A DNA stretch of 64,000 bases from Rhizobium leguminosarum (GTDB taxonomy: Bacteria > Pseudomonadota > Alphaproteobacteria > Rhizobiales > Rhizobiaceae), in assembly GCF_001652265.1 (NCBI RefSeq), contig NZ_LWBS01000242.1:1-64000 (forward strand). Reading direction: 5' to 3'. Under the pieces are notes generated by a model. That model did no database searches. It was not told the DNA's origin and worked only from the letters and a program-made list of their open reading frames with translations. Shown here one piece after another: positions 51,577-60,508 of this stretch (position 1 is its first letter; each line of letters opens with the position of its first letter). Both the position numbers and the translations under genes were made by a program.

Positions 51577-54500
51577 ATGCTGGGTCGCTGGAAAAACATC
51601 TGTCGCGCCGGGGTAGCGCTTGCGCTTGTCGTGCCGGGCTTTTCGCCGGCGGCGGCTGACCCCGTGCAGCGTGCAACACCGGTCGCCGGTTCCGTCATCG
51701 CCCGCAAGACCGGCGAGGAGGTCCGCTTCATCGACGTGTCGAACTGGCGCGTCGTCGACATCAATCAAGACCTACTGACCGGTGACGTGCTGCGCACCAA
51801 CGCCAACGGCCAGCTCGCCATTGTCTTTTCCGATCACACCCAGGTTCGCCTTGGCCGCAATTCCTCGCTGCAGGTCAAGAAGATGGCCGCGAGCGGCGAC
51901 ACGACGCTGGAGCTGCAATCAGGAACGATCTGGGCGCGCGCCGAGCGCGGTGGCCAGGGGCTGACTGTGGAAACGCCGGCGGCCGCAGCCGCCATCCGCG
52001 GCACCGACTGGACCATGATGGTCGAGGGCGCCAAGACCTCGATGATCGTGCTCGAAGGCCGCGTCGCGCTCACCAACCCGCAGGGCAGCGTCGAGGTAAA
52101 CGAGGGCGAAGGAGCGGTCGCCACGATCGGCCAGGCGCCGCGCAAGCTCGTCATCGTCACACCCGACGATCGCGAGCAGATGCTGTTCTACCTGAACCTG
52201 CGCGACGGCTTCGGGCTGATGCCGACCTCGCCGCTGCCGGCAGGCCGCATGGCCGACGAGCGCCGCCGGCTGCTGGGTTTGCCGCCGGAACGGCGCACCA
52301 CCGAGGACTGGCTGGAGCTTGCCGAAGTGCAGAGCGCCTTCGATGGCCGGCAGGTTGCAGCCGCCACGCTTCAGGAGATTCGCCGCCGCAAGCTGACGAC
52401 CACCCAGAAGGCCCGCCTTGACCTGATCGATGCCACGATCGCCGGCTCCGAAAAACGCTACGACGAAGCGGCAAGATTGTTTGCGGCAGCACTGCCGCAT
52501 CTCGACGCCAGCCGCCGGAACATGGCGCAATATGGCGGCTATTTCGCCCGTTCACTTGCTGATCCCGCCCATGTCGAAAAGCCGCCTTCGGCTGCTGTCG
52601 GCCCCTATGGCGCGATCATGCAGGCCTATACCGCCGGCTTTTTGCAAAACCCGCGCGCCGCCCTCGATGTGATCAGCCAAGCCGAAAAGCGTTTTCCGGA
52701 CGATCCCACCCTGCCCGCGATCCGCGCCCAGCTGGCGCAGCTGATTGATGACCGCGCCCAGATGCTGGAGGCGGTGAACCGCGCTCTCTCGCTTGATCCC
52801 AACCATCCGATCGCCCTTGCCGCGCGCGCCTCCTACAAGGCAAGCTACGAAAGCGACATCGACGGCGCTTTAGCTGATCTGAACCGCGCCATCGAGCTTG
52901 CGCCGGGGGCGTCGGGATCATTGAACTCGATGGGCCTGCTGCAGAGCGCCCGCGACGCCAATGGCGAGGCCGAGGCCGCCTTCCTGAAGGCGATCGCGCT
53001 CGATCCGCAGGATCCCGTGCCGCACGCCAATCTCGCCATCCTCTATCTCGATCAATCGCGCATGAAGGAAGCCAAGCGCCAAATCGATACGGCGCTTGCC
53101 GTCGATCCGTCCTTCGACATCGCGCTTCTCGCCCGCGGCCGCTACTATCTGCAGACTGGCGAACGCGACAAGGCGCTGGCGGATCTGCTGGCGGCCAGCA
53201 CAGCTAATCCGGCGCATTCGCAGTCACAACTGATGCTCGCCGCCGCCCATTACGAAAAGGGTGACCGCATCCCCTCCGCGCAGGCGGTCGACAATGCCGA
53301 CAGGCTCGACAAGAACGATCCCGTCATCTCCGCCTTCCGAACCGCTGTCGACATCGATGACTACGACGCCGACGGCGCAATCCGCAACGCCCAGGAGTTT
53401 CTCCGCCGCTCCAGGGCGCGCGGCGGCGACTACAGCGCGCTCGGCGCCAACCAGGATGCCGGCTCGACGCTGAACAACGCTTTCCGCCTTCAGGGCCTGG
53501 ATGCCTGGGGCCGCTATTACGGCGATGCGGTCTTCAGCCCCTTCGAAGGCAGCGGCTATATCGATCAGTCAAAGGTAGCATCTTCCCCTTCGTCAACGCG
53601 ACGAGCTTCAGCGATGACAATGTCATCCAGTATCGCAACAACGCATCGAGCTACTCATCCTTTATCCAGGGCTTGCTGCTTGATCCGCACATGCTTTCCG
53701 GTCGCTCGCGCTCGGCAACGCTGCTGCGCACACCCTTCATCGAAGGCTCGCTCGGCGGCGGCATCAACAGCGTCGACGGCCATACGAGGCGTATCGGCGA
53801 GGCTGAGATCCAGGGCTTCTCCAACGAGACGATCCCTCTCAGCTTCTACGGCAACCTGACATGGGAAGAACTGGCGCTCGACGGGGACTATCGTGACTTC
53901 GGCGGCTTCGAGACCGAAAATAAGATCGTCGGCGGCAATGGCTACCTGACGGCAACGGTAACGCCGGACGATCGCGTAGTGGCCTATGTCAACCATGCCA
54001 AGAACGATGGCACGCTGAACGCGCTGTCGGCCGGCTCAGCACTGACGGACTTCCTCAACCTGCTAGGCGCTGGGGTGCCGACTGAAATCTCTTCGCAATA
54101 CAGTTATAGGCGCAATGTCAACGAGGCGACCAATGCCGGCCTCGGCTGGAGCCATACTTTCAGCTACGAAAACATATTGAACGGCGCCTTCCTCTATTCG
54201 GAAAGCAAGTCGCGGACTTCCACCTCCCTTCAGGTCGACGATGCGCCGGTTCTTGGCCTGCGTGACCCTGACATTATTCCGTTCTTGGACGGGACCGAGG
54301 AGCTGTCCTCGAAAACCTATATCGGCGCTCTCAGCCATTCCATCGGCAGCGGACCGCTCACCTGGCGGTACGGCATCGAAGGCGGCTGGATCGATGCCAG
54401 CACGACCACCTTCTCTCGCCTTCATGAACTCTTTCCGCGCGTCCTGGTCCTCCCCGAAACGACTAGCGGCCCGGATACATTCAGCAACCGCGTCAATATC

Positions 54501-55328
54501 GGCCGCGCCTATATAGACGTGCTGCACGAGATCACGCCCAATCTCAAGGGCGAATATGCTGTCTTCGGCACGCGAATGGAAGGCGATGGCGTCGATGTCA
54601 GCCGGTTCGAGCCGCGCTTCGGCCTTGCCTGGTCGCCCGTCCAGAACCATTGGCTGCGCGCCGCTTTCATGCGCCAGAGCCTCGACACCGGCGTACCCAC
54701 TCTTGCCCCGGTTGGCATCCTCGGTTTGCAGGCCAACCAATATGTGGTGGGCGTCGATGGCTATGCCGATACGGCGGCGCTGCAATGGGATGCCGAGTGG
54801 ACCGACCGTTTCTTCACCTCGGTCGAATACCAGCACCAGGAACTGTATGATTTCTCGATCGATTTTCCGCTGATCTCGCTTCCCGCAGCCGACAGCCTGC
54901 CGCTGTCGCGCGGCAGCGTCGATCGCGCGGGCGTGACTGCCAACGTCGCGCTCGGCTACGGTTTCGGCCTTTCCGCCACTTATGCCTACATGGAATCGGA
55001 GAACAAGGACCCGCTGGAACCGAATTACGGCGGTTCCCTGCCGTTCATCCCGAAGAATTCCGGCCAGATCGCGCTGACCTGGGTCAACGAGGCCAAGGTC
55101 AAGGCGACTGTGGCCGCCAATTATATCGGCGAGCGCGACGGTGACGATCTCGGCACCAAGCTCGACGATTACTGGAGCCTCGACGCCCACCTGATCTGGG
55201 AACCCCTCGACAAGCGCATCGCGCTGGAAGCGGCCGCCTACAATCTCCTCGACGAAGACTTCGAGATCACGCCCGGCGTGCCCGGCTGGGGCCGCGCCTT
55301 CAAGGGCACGCTCAAAGTCCGCTTCTGA
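51577..55328 (+). pseudogene. FecR-TPR-outer-membrane-barrel protein with one frameshift
   Basis: One long gene read in two frames, about 1250 codons if corrected. Frame one begins with a signal peptide (residues 1-27), a periplasmic FecR-type domain (residues ~65-185, LLTGDVLRTNANGQLAIVF, IRGTDWTMMVEG), then seven or more TPR-like helix pairs (residues ~280-640). The second frame carries a large beta-barrel (residues ~690-1250) with alternating hydrophobic strands and a C-terminal phenylalanine, the mark of outer-membrane proteins. The join is at 53574, where one G in AAAGGG is missing (AAAGG); restoring it gives YIDQSKGSIFPFVN. The gene overlaps the CHASE2 cyclase start (TGATG). The TPR-barrel layout resembles BcsC/PgaA exporters; the FecR part is unusual. 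Confidence 0.8.
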
Positions 55329-57310
55329 TGCGGGCGCAGGACAAGCCCCGACAGCCCGGACTGAATGGCGGGCAAGCCGAAAGCCGCCATCTCAGGCTGC
55401 TGGTGCTGGCGCTCTCGACACTCGTCGCCATCTCACTGCTGTCGCGCCTGCCCGCCTGGTCGCTGCTGGAGCTCAGAAGCTTCGACTATCTCTCGACCGT
55501 CGACGATCCCCGTCCGCCACCCGGCGGACCCGTCATCGTCGCGATCGACGAGCCTTCGCTTGCCGATATCAATGCGCAGTGGCCCTGGCCGCGCAGCCTG
55601 CATGCCCAGCTTGTCAGGCAGCTACGCACGGCCGGTGCCCGTGTCATCGGCTTCGATATCATCATGGCCGAACCTTCGAACCCCGACAACGACGACGCGA
55701 TCACGAAGGCCGTCGGCCCGGATGTCGTGCTCGCCGGCGACGAAACGCTGATCGAGACGCCCCAATCCTCGCAACTGATCCGCGCCACGCCGCTGCCGCA
55801 ACTGACTGAAGCGGGTGCTGTAACCGGCATCGCCTCCGTCGATCTCAGCGGCGACGGTGCGTTCCGGCGCATTCCAGGTTATGAGGACGGCTTTGCTGCC
55901 ATGCTGATGAAGGCGTCGGGAGCAGCACGCAAAGCCTTGCCGGCCGGCCGGCTCATCCAATCCTTCGGCGCGGCCCGCAGCTATCCCACGGTCTCCTACT
56001 ACCAGGCGCTCGACCCTGAGAACCTGCTGCCGCCGGATTATTTCAAGGGCCGCGTCGTGCTTGTCGGTCTCAGCCTGCAGAATGCCCCTGCCATCGACAA
56101 GGGCGGCGTCGACGCCTTCGCGACACCCTACACCGTCCACACCGGCACGCTGACCTCCGGCGTCGAGATCCAGGCAACGATCTACGACAATATCCGCCGT
56201 GGCCTGTCGATCGCGGAAGCCAGCCTTCCGCTGGTCGCCGCCTGCATCCTGATCTCTGTGCTGCTTGCCGCAGCCACCGTCTGGCGTTCGACTGGATGGC
56301 TGACGATCGTCGCCAGCGTCGTGGCCGTATTCGCCTTCGCTGCCGCGAGTTTTGCCGGCATCCGCTTTGCCCATATCTTCGTCCCGCCGCTCGGACCAGT
56401 CGTTGCCTATGTCTCGGTCGCCTTCGGCCAAGCCGCCTTCGATTATGCCGAAGAACGTCGCAACAAGCGCCAGATCATCCGCGCCTTCGCCCAATATATC
56501 TCGCCCGATCTCGTCCGGCGCCTGTCGCACGACCCTTCGCAGCTAAGGCTTGGCGGCGAGCGGCGCACACTGTCGGTGTTGTTTTCCGATGTGCGTGGCT
56601 TCACCACCATCGCCGAGACCTTGAAGGATGATCCGGAGCAACTGACCGGCCTGATCAACCGGCTGCTGACGCCGCTCTCCGACGTGGTGATGGATCACGG
56701 CGGCACGATCGACAAATATATGGGCGACTGCATCATGGCCTTCTGGAACGCCCCGCTCGACGATCCCGATCATGCACTGCACGCCGTCAAAGCCTCGCTT
56801 GCCATGCAGGCGGCGATATCGAGCCTCAACCGCGAGCTGGAACGGGAAGCGGCGATGCGCGGCGGCAGGCCGCACGTGCTAAAGATGGGCGTCGGCATCA
56901 ACACCGGCGAATGCATCGTCGGCAATATGGGCTCGACCCGCCGCTTCGATTATTCCTGCCTCGGCGACAGCGTCAACCTCGCCTCTCGCCTCGAAGGCGC
57001 TTCAAAGAATTATGGCGTGGCGCTGCTGCTCGGCGAGGAGACCGCAAGACTGGTCGCCGGCACCTACACTGTCATCGAGCTCGACCGCATCATCGTCAAG
57101 GGCCGCACCGTGCCCTCGCCTGTCTATACCGTCGTGCATAAGGCCGACGCCGACGCCCTTGCCACCCATCGGGCCTTCACGCAAGCGAAATACGCCGGCA
57201 CGCTTGCACCATCCGACCCCGCCTTCGACAGGCTGGCCGCCGATATCCCCGAGCTTGCCCCCTATTACGCGATCGTCCGCGATGCGCTGACCGAATCCGG
57301 CGAGGAATGA
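55328..57310 (+). CDS. CHASE2-domain membrane adenylate/guanylate cyclase
   Basis: A 660-residue inner-membrane cyclase. Residues ~25-40 are a membrane helix, ~45-295 a periplasmic CHASE2 sensor (FDYLSTVDDPR, VIVAIDEPSLADINAQWPWPR, GFDIIMAEPSNPD), then three membrane helices (~298-375), and the catalytic domain (~405-600) with metal aspartates D421 (LFSDVRGFTTIAE) and D467 (YMGDCIMAFWNAP) and the RRFDYSCLGDSVNLASRLE active-site segment. It should make cAMP in response to a periplasmic signal. The start overlaps the previous stop by one base, so it is translationally coupled to the FecR-TPR-barrel gene and probably reads its state. Confidence 0.9.
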   Translation: MRAQDKPRQPGLNGGQAESRHLRLLVLALSTLVAISLLSRLPAWSLLELRSFDYLSTVDDPRPPPGGPVIVAIDEPSLADINAQWPWPRSLHAQLVRQLRTAGARVIGFDIIMAEPSNPDNDDAITKAVGPDVVLAGDETLIETPQSSQLIRATPLPQLTEAGAVTGIASVDLSGDGAFRRIPGYEDGFAAMLMKASGAARKALPAGRLIQSFGAARSYPTVSYYQALDPENLLPPDYFKGRVVLVGLSLQNAPAIDKGGVDAFATPYTVHTGTLTSGVEIQATIYDNIRRGLSIAEASLPLVAACILISVLLAAATVWRSTGWLTIVASVVAVFAFAAASFAGIRFAHIFVPPLGPVVAYVSVAFGQAAFDYAEERRNKRQIIRAFAQYISPDLVRRLSHDPSQLRLGGERRTLSVLFSDVRGFTTIAETLKDDPEQLTGLINRLLTPLSDVVMDHGGTIDKYMGDCIMAFWNAPLDDPDHALHAVKASLAMQAAISSLNRELEREAAMRGGRPHVLKMGVGINTGECIVGNMGSTRRFDYSCLGDSVNLASRLEGASKNYGVALLLGEETARLVAGTYTVIELDRIIVKGRTVPSPVYTVVHKADADALATHRAFTQAKYAGTLAPSDPAFDRLAADIPELAPYYAIVRDALTESGEE

Positions 57311-57358
57311 CCGGCGACGACGTCTTGTCACGCCTGATAATGGCGCATGGATGTTCCT

Positions 57359-57898
57359 TTATGAGCCGCTCGTTTTGCCAAAGGCATATATGTTTGTCGG
57401 CGCGCCATGCAGCATCACCTCACGGTCGAAAGTGAAGCCGCATTTCTCGAGAATGCGCTTCGAGGCGGCATTGACGGGGCGAACCAAGCCGATCACTCGG
57501 TCCGCATGCAGATTATCGAAGGCGAAGGTCAGCGTTTCCCGGACCAATTCCGTGGCATATCCCTGCCCCCAGCTTTCGGGTTGCAGATGATAGGAAAGAT
57601 TGAGGTCGTCGAATTCCTTGGAAACGGTCACACCGCCGAACCCGATCAACGTACCGTTCGCCTCAACTGCCCAACGCCCAAACCCGTGTTCTTTCCAATG
57701 CCCGATGTCGCGCGCAAGCCGCTCTGCGCTTTCCGCCGGCGTATCAGGCCGGGGCACCGGTCGGTGTGCGACCAATTCCTGCCGCGAAAAAAGTCGGGTC
57801 AGGAAGTCGATATCCCCTTCCATGGGAATTCTGAGGCGCAATCTGGCGGTACGCCTTACCGCCGACGGCAAGGCACTCTTGAATTCGTTCTCAAGCAT
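57359..57898 (-). CDS. GNAT-family acetyltransferase (RimJ-like)
   Basis: A 179-residue acetyltransferase. The first strand reads TARLRLRIPMEGDIDFLTRLF and the CoA loop is in LQPESWGQGYATELVRETLTFAFDNL, typical of RimJ/RimL relatives; NAASKRILEKCGFTFD closes the domain. ATG 57898 is chosen; a TTG 18 bp upstream is less likely. It is convergent with the cyclase gene and in the same direction as the nucleotidyltransferase, with a gap of about 45 bp. Confidence 0.88.
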   Translation of the reverse strand: MLENEFKSALPSAVRRTARLRLRIPMEGDIDFLTRLFSRQELVAHRPVPRPDTPAESAERLARDIGHWKEHGFGRWAVEANGTLIGFGGVTVSKEFDDLNLSYHLQPESWGQGYATELVRETLTFAFDNLHADRVIGLVRPVNAASKRILEKCGFTFDREVMLHGAPTNIYAFGKTSGS

Positions 57899-57942
57899 CT
57901 TCCATCCAATTTTCAAAATGCGGCAACGTCACCGATACCAAT

Positions 57943-58754
57943 TTATTCCAGGCGGCGCGCTTCCAGCGGCGCCTCCTGCCTGTATCCGTCGAAATAGCGG
58001 CCGCCATGCAAGGCAAGCTCCCGGTCGGCCAAAGCCAGGAATCGGGCGCCGTCACCCGCAGCCGCCAGACTGAACGCCGCGTCGAATTCGGCCGCCAATT
58101 GCGCGTCGAGCTCCCTGATCCGACGGGGCGCCCACTTTCCCCGGCCAGCCCACGCGCCACGTCCGAGAAGCATCAGGTCGGCGAGCTTCTGATAGAGCAG
58201 CGCCGCGATGGCGGCGATCTCTTCGGGTGGGCGCGTTCCGCGCAGATCGTCGGCCAGATCGGTGACCTGATAGCGCAGCAAGTCGTAGTCTGCCCCGGCA
58301 AGAGGCTTGGGTCCTGCCGCCAGCATACTTGCCGCCTTTGCCCGGATGAAGCGCGCGCTGTCGATATCCGATCCTATTATACAGCCCGTCGCGACCATGT
58401 TGGCCATGATGGGATAGCCGCTGTCGGCATCCTGATGGAGATAATGCGCCAGTGCATGTTGGCCATGATGGGATAGCCGCTGTCGGCATCCTGATGGAGA
58501 TAATGCGCCAGTGTCTGCGGATCGTGGACGAAGACCTCGACCGGGAAACCGTCCTGAGTGAACGATTCCCGCCAGGCTCTTTCGAGACACGGGAATACGA
58601 CGACCAGATCGATATCCGAAAAGGTGGTGCCTTCGCCGCGCATGATGGAACCCGCCGCGTAGGCGAAGGCAGCCCCAACATAGCGGCTGGCGACACAGCG
58701 ACGGGCAGCGGCCAGCGCCCGTTCCGCAAGAATATGCTTCTGGATATTGTTCAC
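57943..58754 (-). pseudogene. Nucleotidyltransferase gene interrupted by a 59-bp tandem duplication
   Basis: The N-terminal frame contains the pol-beta-type nucleotidyltransferase motif AAGSIMRGEG..FSDIDLVVVF (GS then DxD, residues ~35-49), then reads into VHDPQTLAHYLHQDADSGYPIMANM. The same peptide (ALAHYLHQDADSGYPIMANM) begins the second frame, which continues to the stop at 57943. Removing one of the two 59-bp copies (58396-58454, 58455-58513) joins the two frames into a 250-residue protein. GTG 58754 has GAGGA seven bases upstream and is chosen over a TTG at 58790 that overlaps a terminator. Members modify small molecules or act as antitoxin-like NTases; the target is unknown. Confidence 0.88.
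58396..58513. repeat. Perfect 59-bp tandem duplication
   Basis: Two identical 59-bp units, each beginning CATGTTGGCCATGATG and ending ATAATGCGCCAGTG, lie head to tail without a spacer. 59 is not divisible by three, so the duplication shifts the frame of the nucleotidyltransferase gene. Perfect identity suggests a recent event. Confidence 0.97.
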
Positions 58755-58788
58755 GATCTCGTCCTCGAATGCGGGCACGGGCGGGAAC

Positions 58789-58815
58789 AAAAAACCCGCT
58801 CGTCTCCGGCGGGTT
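58789..58815 (-). terminator. Intrinsic terminator before the nucleotidyltransferase gene
   Basis: On the minus strand AACCCGC (58815-58809) and GCGGGTT (58799-58793) form a 7-bp stem with a nine-base loop, followed at once by six T. It lies between a good promoter and the nucleotidyltransferase start, so it can act as an attenuator or end a small RNA. Confidence 0.75.
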
Positions 58816-58844
58816 GGTATTAGCAGCGATGAACGGAATTCAGT

Positions 58845-58889
58845 TCACGCGTCTACCACCCACCGCGGCGCGGTGGTCGTAGATGTCAT
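58845..58889 (-). CDS. Possible 14-residue leader peptide
   Basis: An ATG at 58889 opens a 15-codon frame, MTSTTTAPRWVVDA, with four threonines. It lies about 23 bases after the predicted transcription start and 30 bases before the terminator hairpin. A perfect 7-bp hairpin (CCACCGC/GCGGTGG, 58860-58876) overlaps its last codons, as in leaders where ribosome position selects between structures. It has only a weak ribosome-binding site, so it may be chance. Confidence 0.35.
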   Translation of the reverse strand: MTSTTTAPRWVVDA

Positions 58890-58918
58890 CGAAACTGCAA
58901 AAATCCTGCTCATGGCCA

Positions 58919-58947
58919 AGGTTAACCTGCGACCATGACAGCGTCAA
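58919..58947 (-). promoter_or_regulatory. Sigma-70-type promoter for the leader and nucleotidyltransferase
   Basis: Reading the minus strand, TTGACG (58947-58942), 17 bp, TAACCT (58924-58919). Hexamers and spacing are near consensus, and the predicted start is about 58912. Confidence 0.6.
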
Positions 58948-59037
58948 TGCACCAAAGCCGGACGCTAAGGACGCTTCCCCGGCACGATGCTTTCCGTCTA
59001 AGATGGCGCAAGACTCGTAAACAGGAAGAGCCCGCCA

Positions 59038-59733
59038 ATGTCCGATCCCGTCACCGTCATCCCGCTTCCGCAACCCGTGCTATTGCCGGTCGAGGGCAGA
59101 GCCGAGCGTTTTCCGGTGCGCCGCGTCTATTGCGTCGGGCGCAACTACGCAGATCATGCAATCGAGATGGGCCATGATCCCAGCCGCGAACCACCCTTCT
59201 TCTTCCAGAAGAATGCCGACAACCTGCTGCCGTCGGGCAAGGCTTTTCCCTATCCGCCGCTGTCGAACGACGTGCATTACGAGGTCGAGTGCGTGCTGGC
59301 GCTGAAATCGGGTGGCGCGAACATCGAGGCCGCGGACGCGCTCGACTGCATCTACGGCTATGCCGTCGGCATCGATTTCACCCGCCGCGATCTACAGGGT
59401 GAGGCAAAGAAGCTCGGTCGTCCCTGGGAGGTCGGCAAGGCCTTCGAACATTCCGCTCCTGTCTCGTCGATCGTTCCGACAAGCCGTCTCGGCCACCCCG
59501 CTGAAGGTAAGATCTGGCTGGAGCAGAACGGCAAGCGCGTGCAGGACGGCGATCTCAACCAGATGATCTGGAAGGTGCCGGAGATCATCGCGGAACTGTC
59601 GAAGCTCTTCACTCTCGCGCCTGGCGATATCATTATGACCGGCACGCCCGCCGGCGTCGGCGCGGTGGCCAGGGGCGATCGCATCAATTGCGGCATCGAC
59701 GGCGTCGCCACCCTATCGGTCGAAGTCGTCTGA
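59038..59733 (+). CDS. Fumarylacetoacetate hydrolase-family protein
   Basis: A 231-residue FAH-type hydrolase/decarboxylase. Metal-binding and catalytic segments seen are FFFQKNADNLL, HYEVECVLALKSGG (E-x-E pair) and TRRDLQGEAKKLGRPWEVGKAFEHSAPV (with a conserved lysine), and the end GDIIMTGTPAGVGAV. It fits fumarylpyruvate hydrolase-like enzymes of aromatic degradation that split 2-keto acids. It lies 10 bp upstream of the gamma-carbonic anhydrase, in one operon. Confidence 0.9.
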   Translation: MSDPVTVIPLPQPVLLPVEGRAERFPVRRVYCVGRNYADHAIEMGHDPSREPPFFFQKNADNLLPSGKAFPYPPLSNDVHYEVECVLALKSGGANIEAADALDCIYGYAVGIDFTRRDLQGEAKKLGRPWEVGKAFEHSAPVSSIVPTSRLGHPAEGKIWLEQNGKRVQDGDLNQMIWKVPEIIAELSKLFTLAPGDIIMTGTPAGVGAVARGDRINCGIDGVATLSVEVV

Positions 59734-59743
59734 GGAGAGAGCC

Positions 59744-60274
59744 ATGCCCGTCTATGCGCTTGGCGGATCGACGCCGAAACTGCCCGCTGCCGGCCTCTGT
59801 TGGATCGCACCGGATGCCAATATTATCGGCCAGATCGAGCTCGGCGAGAATGTCGGCATCTGGTTCGGCGCCGTGCTGCGCGGTGACAACGAGAAGATCA
59901 CCGTCGGCGAAGGCACCAACATCCAGGAAGGTGTGATGGCCCATACCGACATGGGCTTCCCGCTGACAACAGGCAAAGGCTGCACCATCGGCCACCACGC
60001 CATCCTTCACGGCTGCACCATCGGCAACAACACGCTGATCGGCATGGGCGCGACCATCCTGAATGGTGCGAAGATCGGCAACAACTGCCTCGTCGGCGCC
60101 AATACGCTGGTGACCGAAGGCAAGGAATTCCCCGACAACTCCCTGATCGTCGGGGCACCCGCCCGGGTCGTGCGGGTGCTGGATGAGAAGGCTGTCGAGA
60201 GCATCCGTCGCTCGGCGGAAAACTACGTGGCGAATTGGCAGCGGTTTGCGCGGGATCTCAGGCAGATCGGGTGA
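59744..60274 (+). CDS. Gamma-class carbonic anhydrase-family protein
   Basis: A 176-residue left-handed beta-helix made of hexapeptide repeats (such as IGQIELGENVGIWFG, GTNIQEGVMAHTD, IGNNTLIGMGATILNGAKIGNNCLVG). Three histidines match the zinc/iron site: H67 (MAHTD) and the H84/H85 and H89 pairs (GHHAILHG). Most members act as hydratases or as parts of complexes rather than strong carbonic anhydrases. It is directly downstream of the FAH gene. Confidence 0.92.
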   Translation: MPVYALGGSTPKLPAAGLCWIAPDANIIGQIELGENVGIWFGAVLRGDNEKITVGEGTNIQEGVMAHTDMGFPLTTGKGCTIGHHAILHGCTIGNNTLIGMGATILNGAKIGNNCLVGANTLVTEGKEFPDNSLIVGAPARVVRVLDEKAVESIRRSAENYVANWQRFARDLRQIG

Positions 60275-60292
60275 CGCAAGGCCAGTGGCCAG

Positions 60293-60482
60293 GCCCGAGG
60301 CCCTTGCGGGGCACCTCAGCAAGGATGATGTTGGAGAGAGGGCGGCGGGTGAGAGAAGGGCAGCCGATGACGGTCGCGAATTCATCAGCCTGCCAGACAT
60401 CCATCAGCCTCCCAACCATACGGCATACCGATCAGCCCTCATCCAGAGGTGCGCAGACCAAAGGCCGGAGCCTCGAAGGACG
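60293..60482. repeat. Two diverging half-copies of the 132-bp palindromic repeat
   Basis: GAGGCCCTTGCGGGGCACCTC near 60300 corresponds to the right arm of the element at 50736-50867, and CCCTCATCCAGAGGTGCGCAG with GAGCCTCGAAGGAC near 60437-60480 to its left arm. The order of the arms is reversed, with diverged sequence between. No gene in this 235-bp gap. Confidence 0.45.
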
Positions 60483-60508
60483 GGGGCGGGTGTGGGCGCC
60501 TCCGCCGT

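Noticed and set aside
39256..57310. Complete Pycsar or CBASS operon
   Set aside because: The two class III cyclases are not next to the PycTM-like gene, one has a CHASE2 sensor and the other lies 11 kb away, so no defence operon can be claimed.
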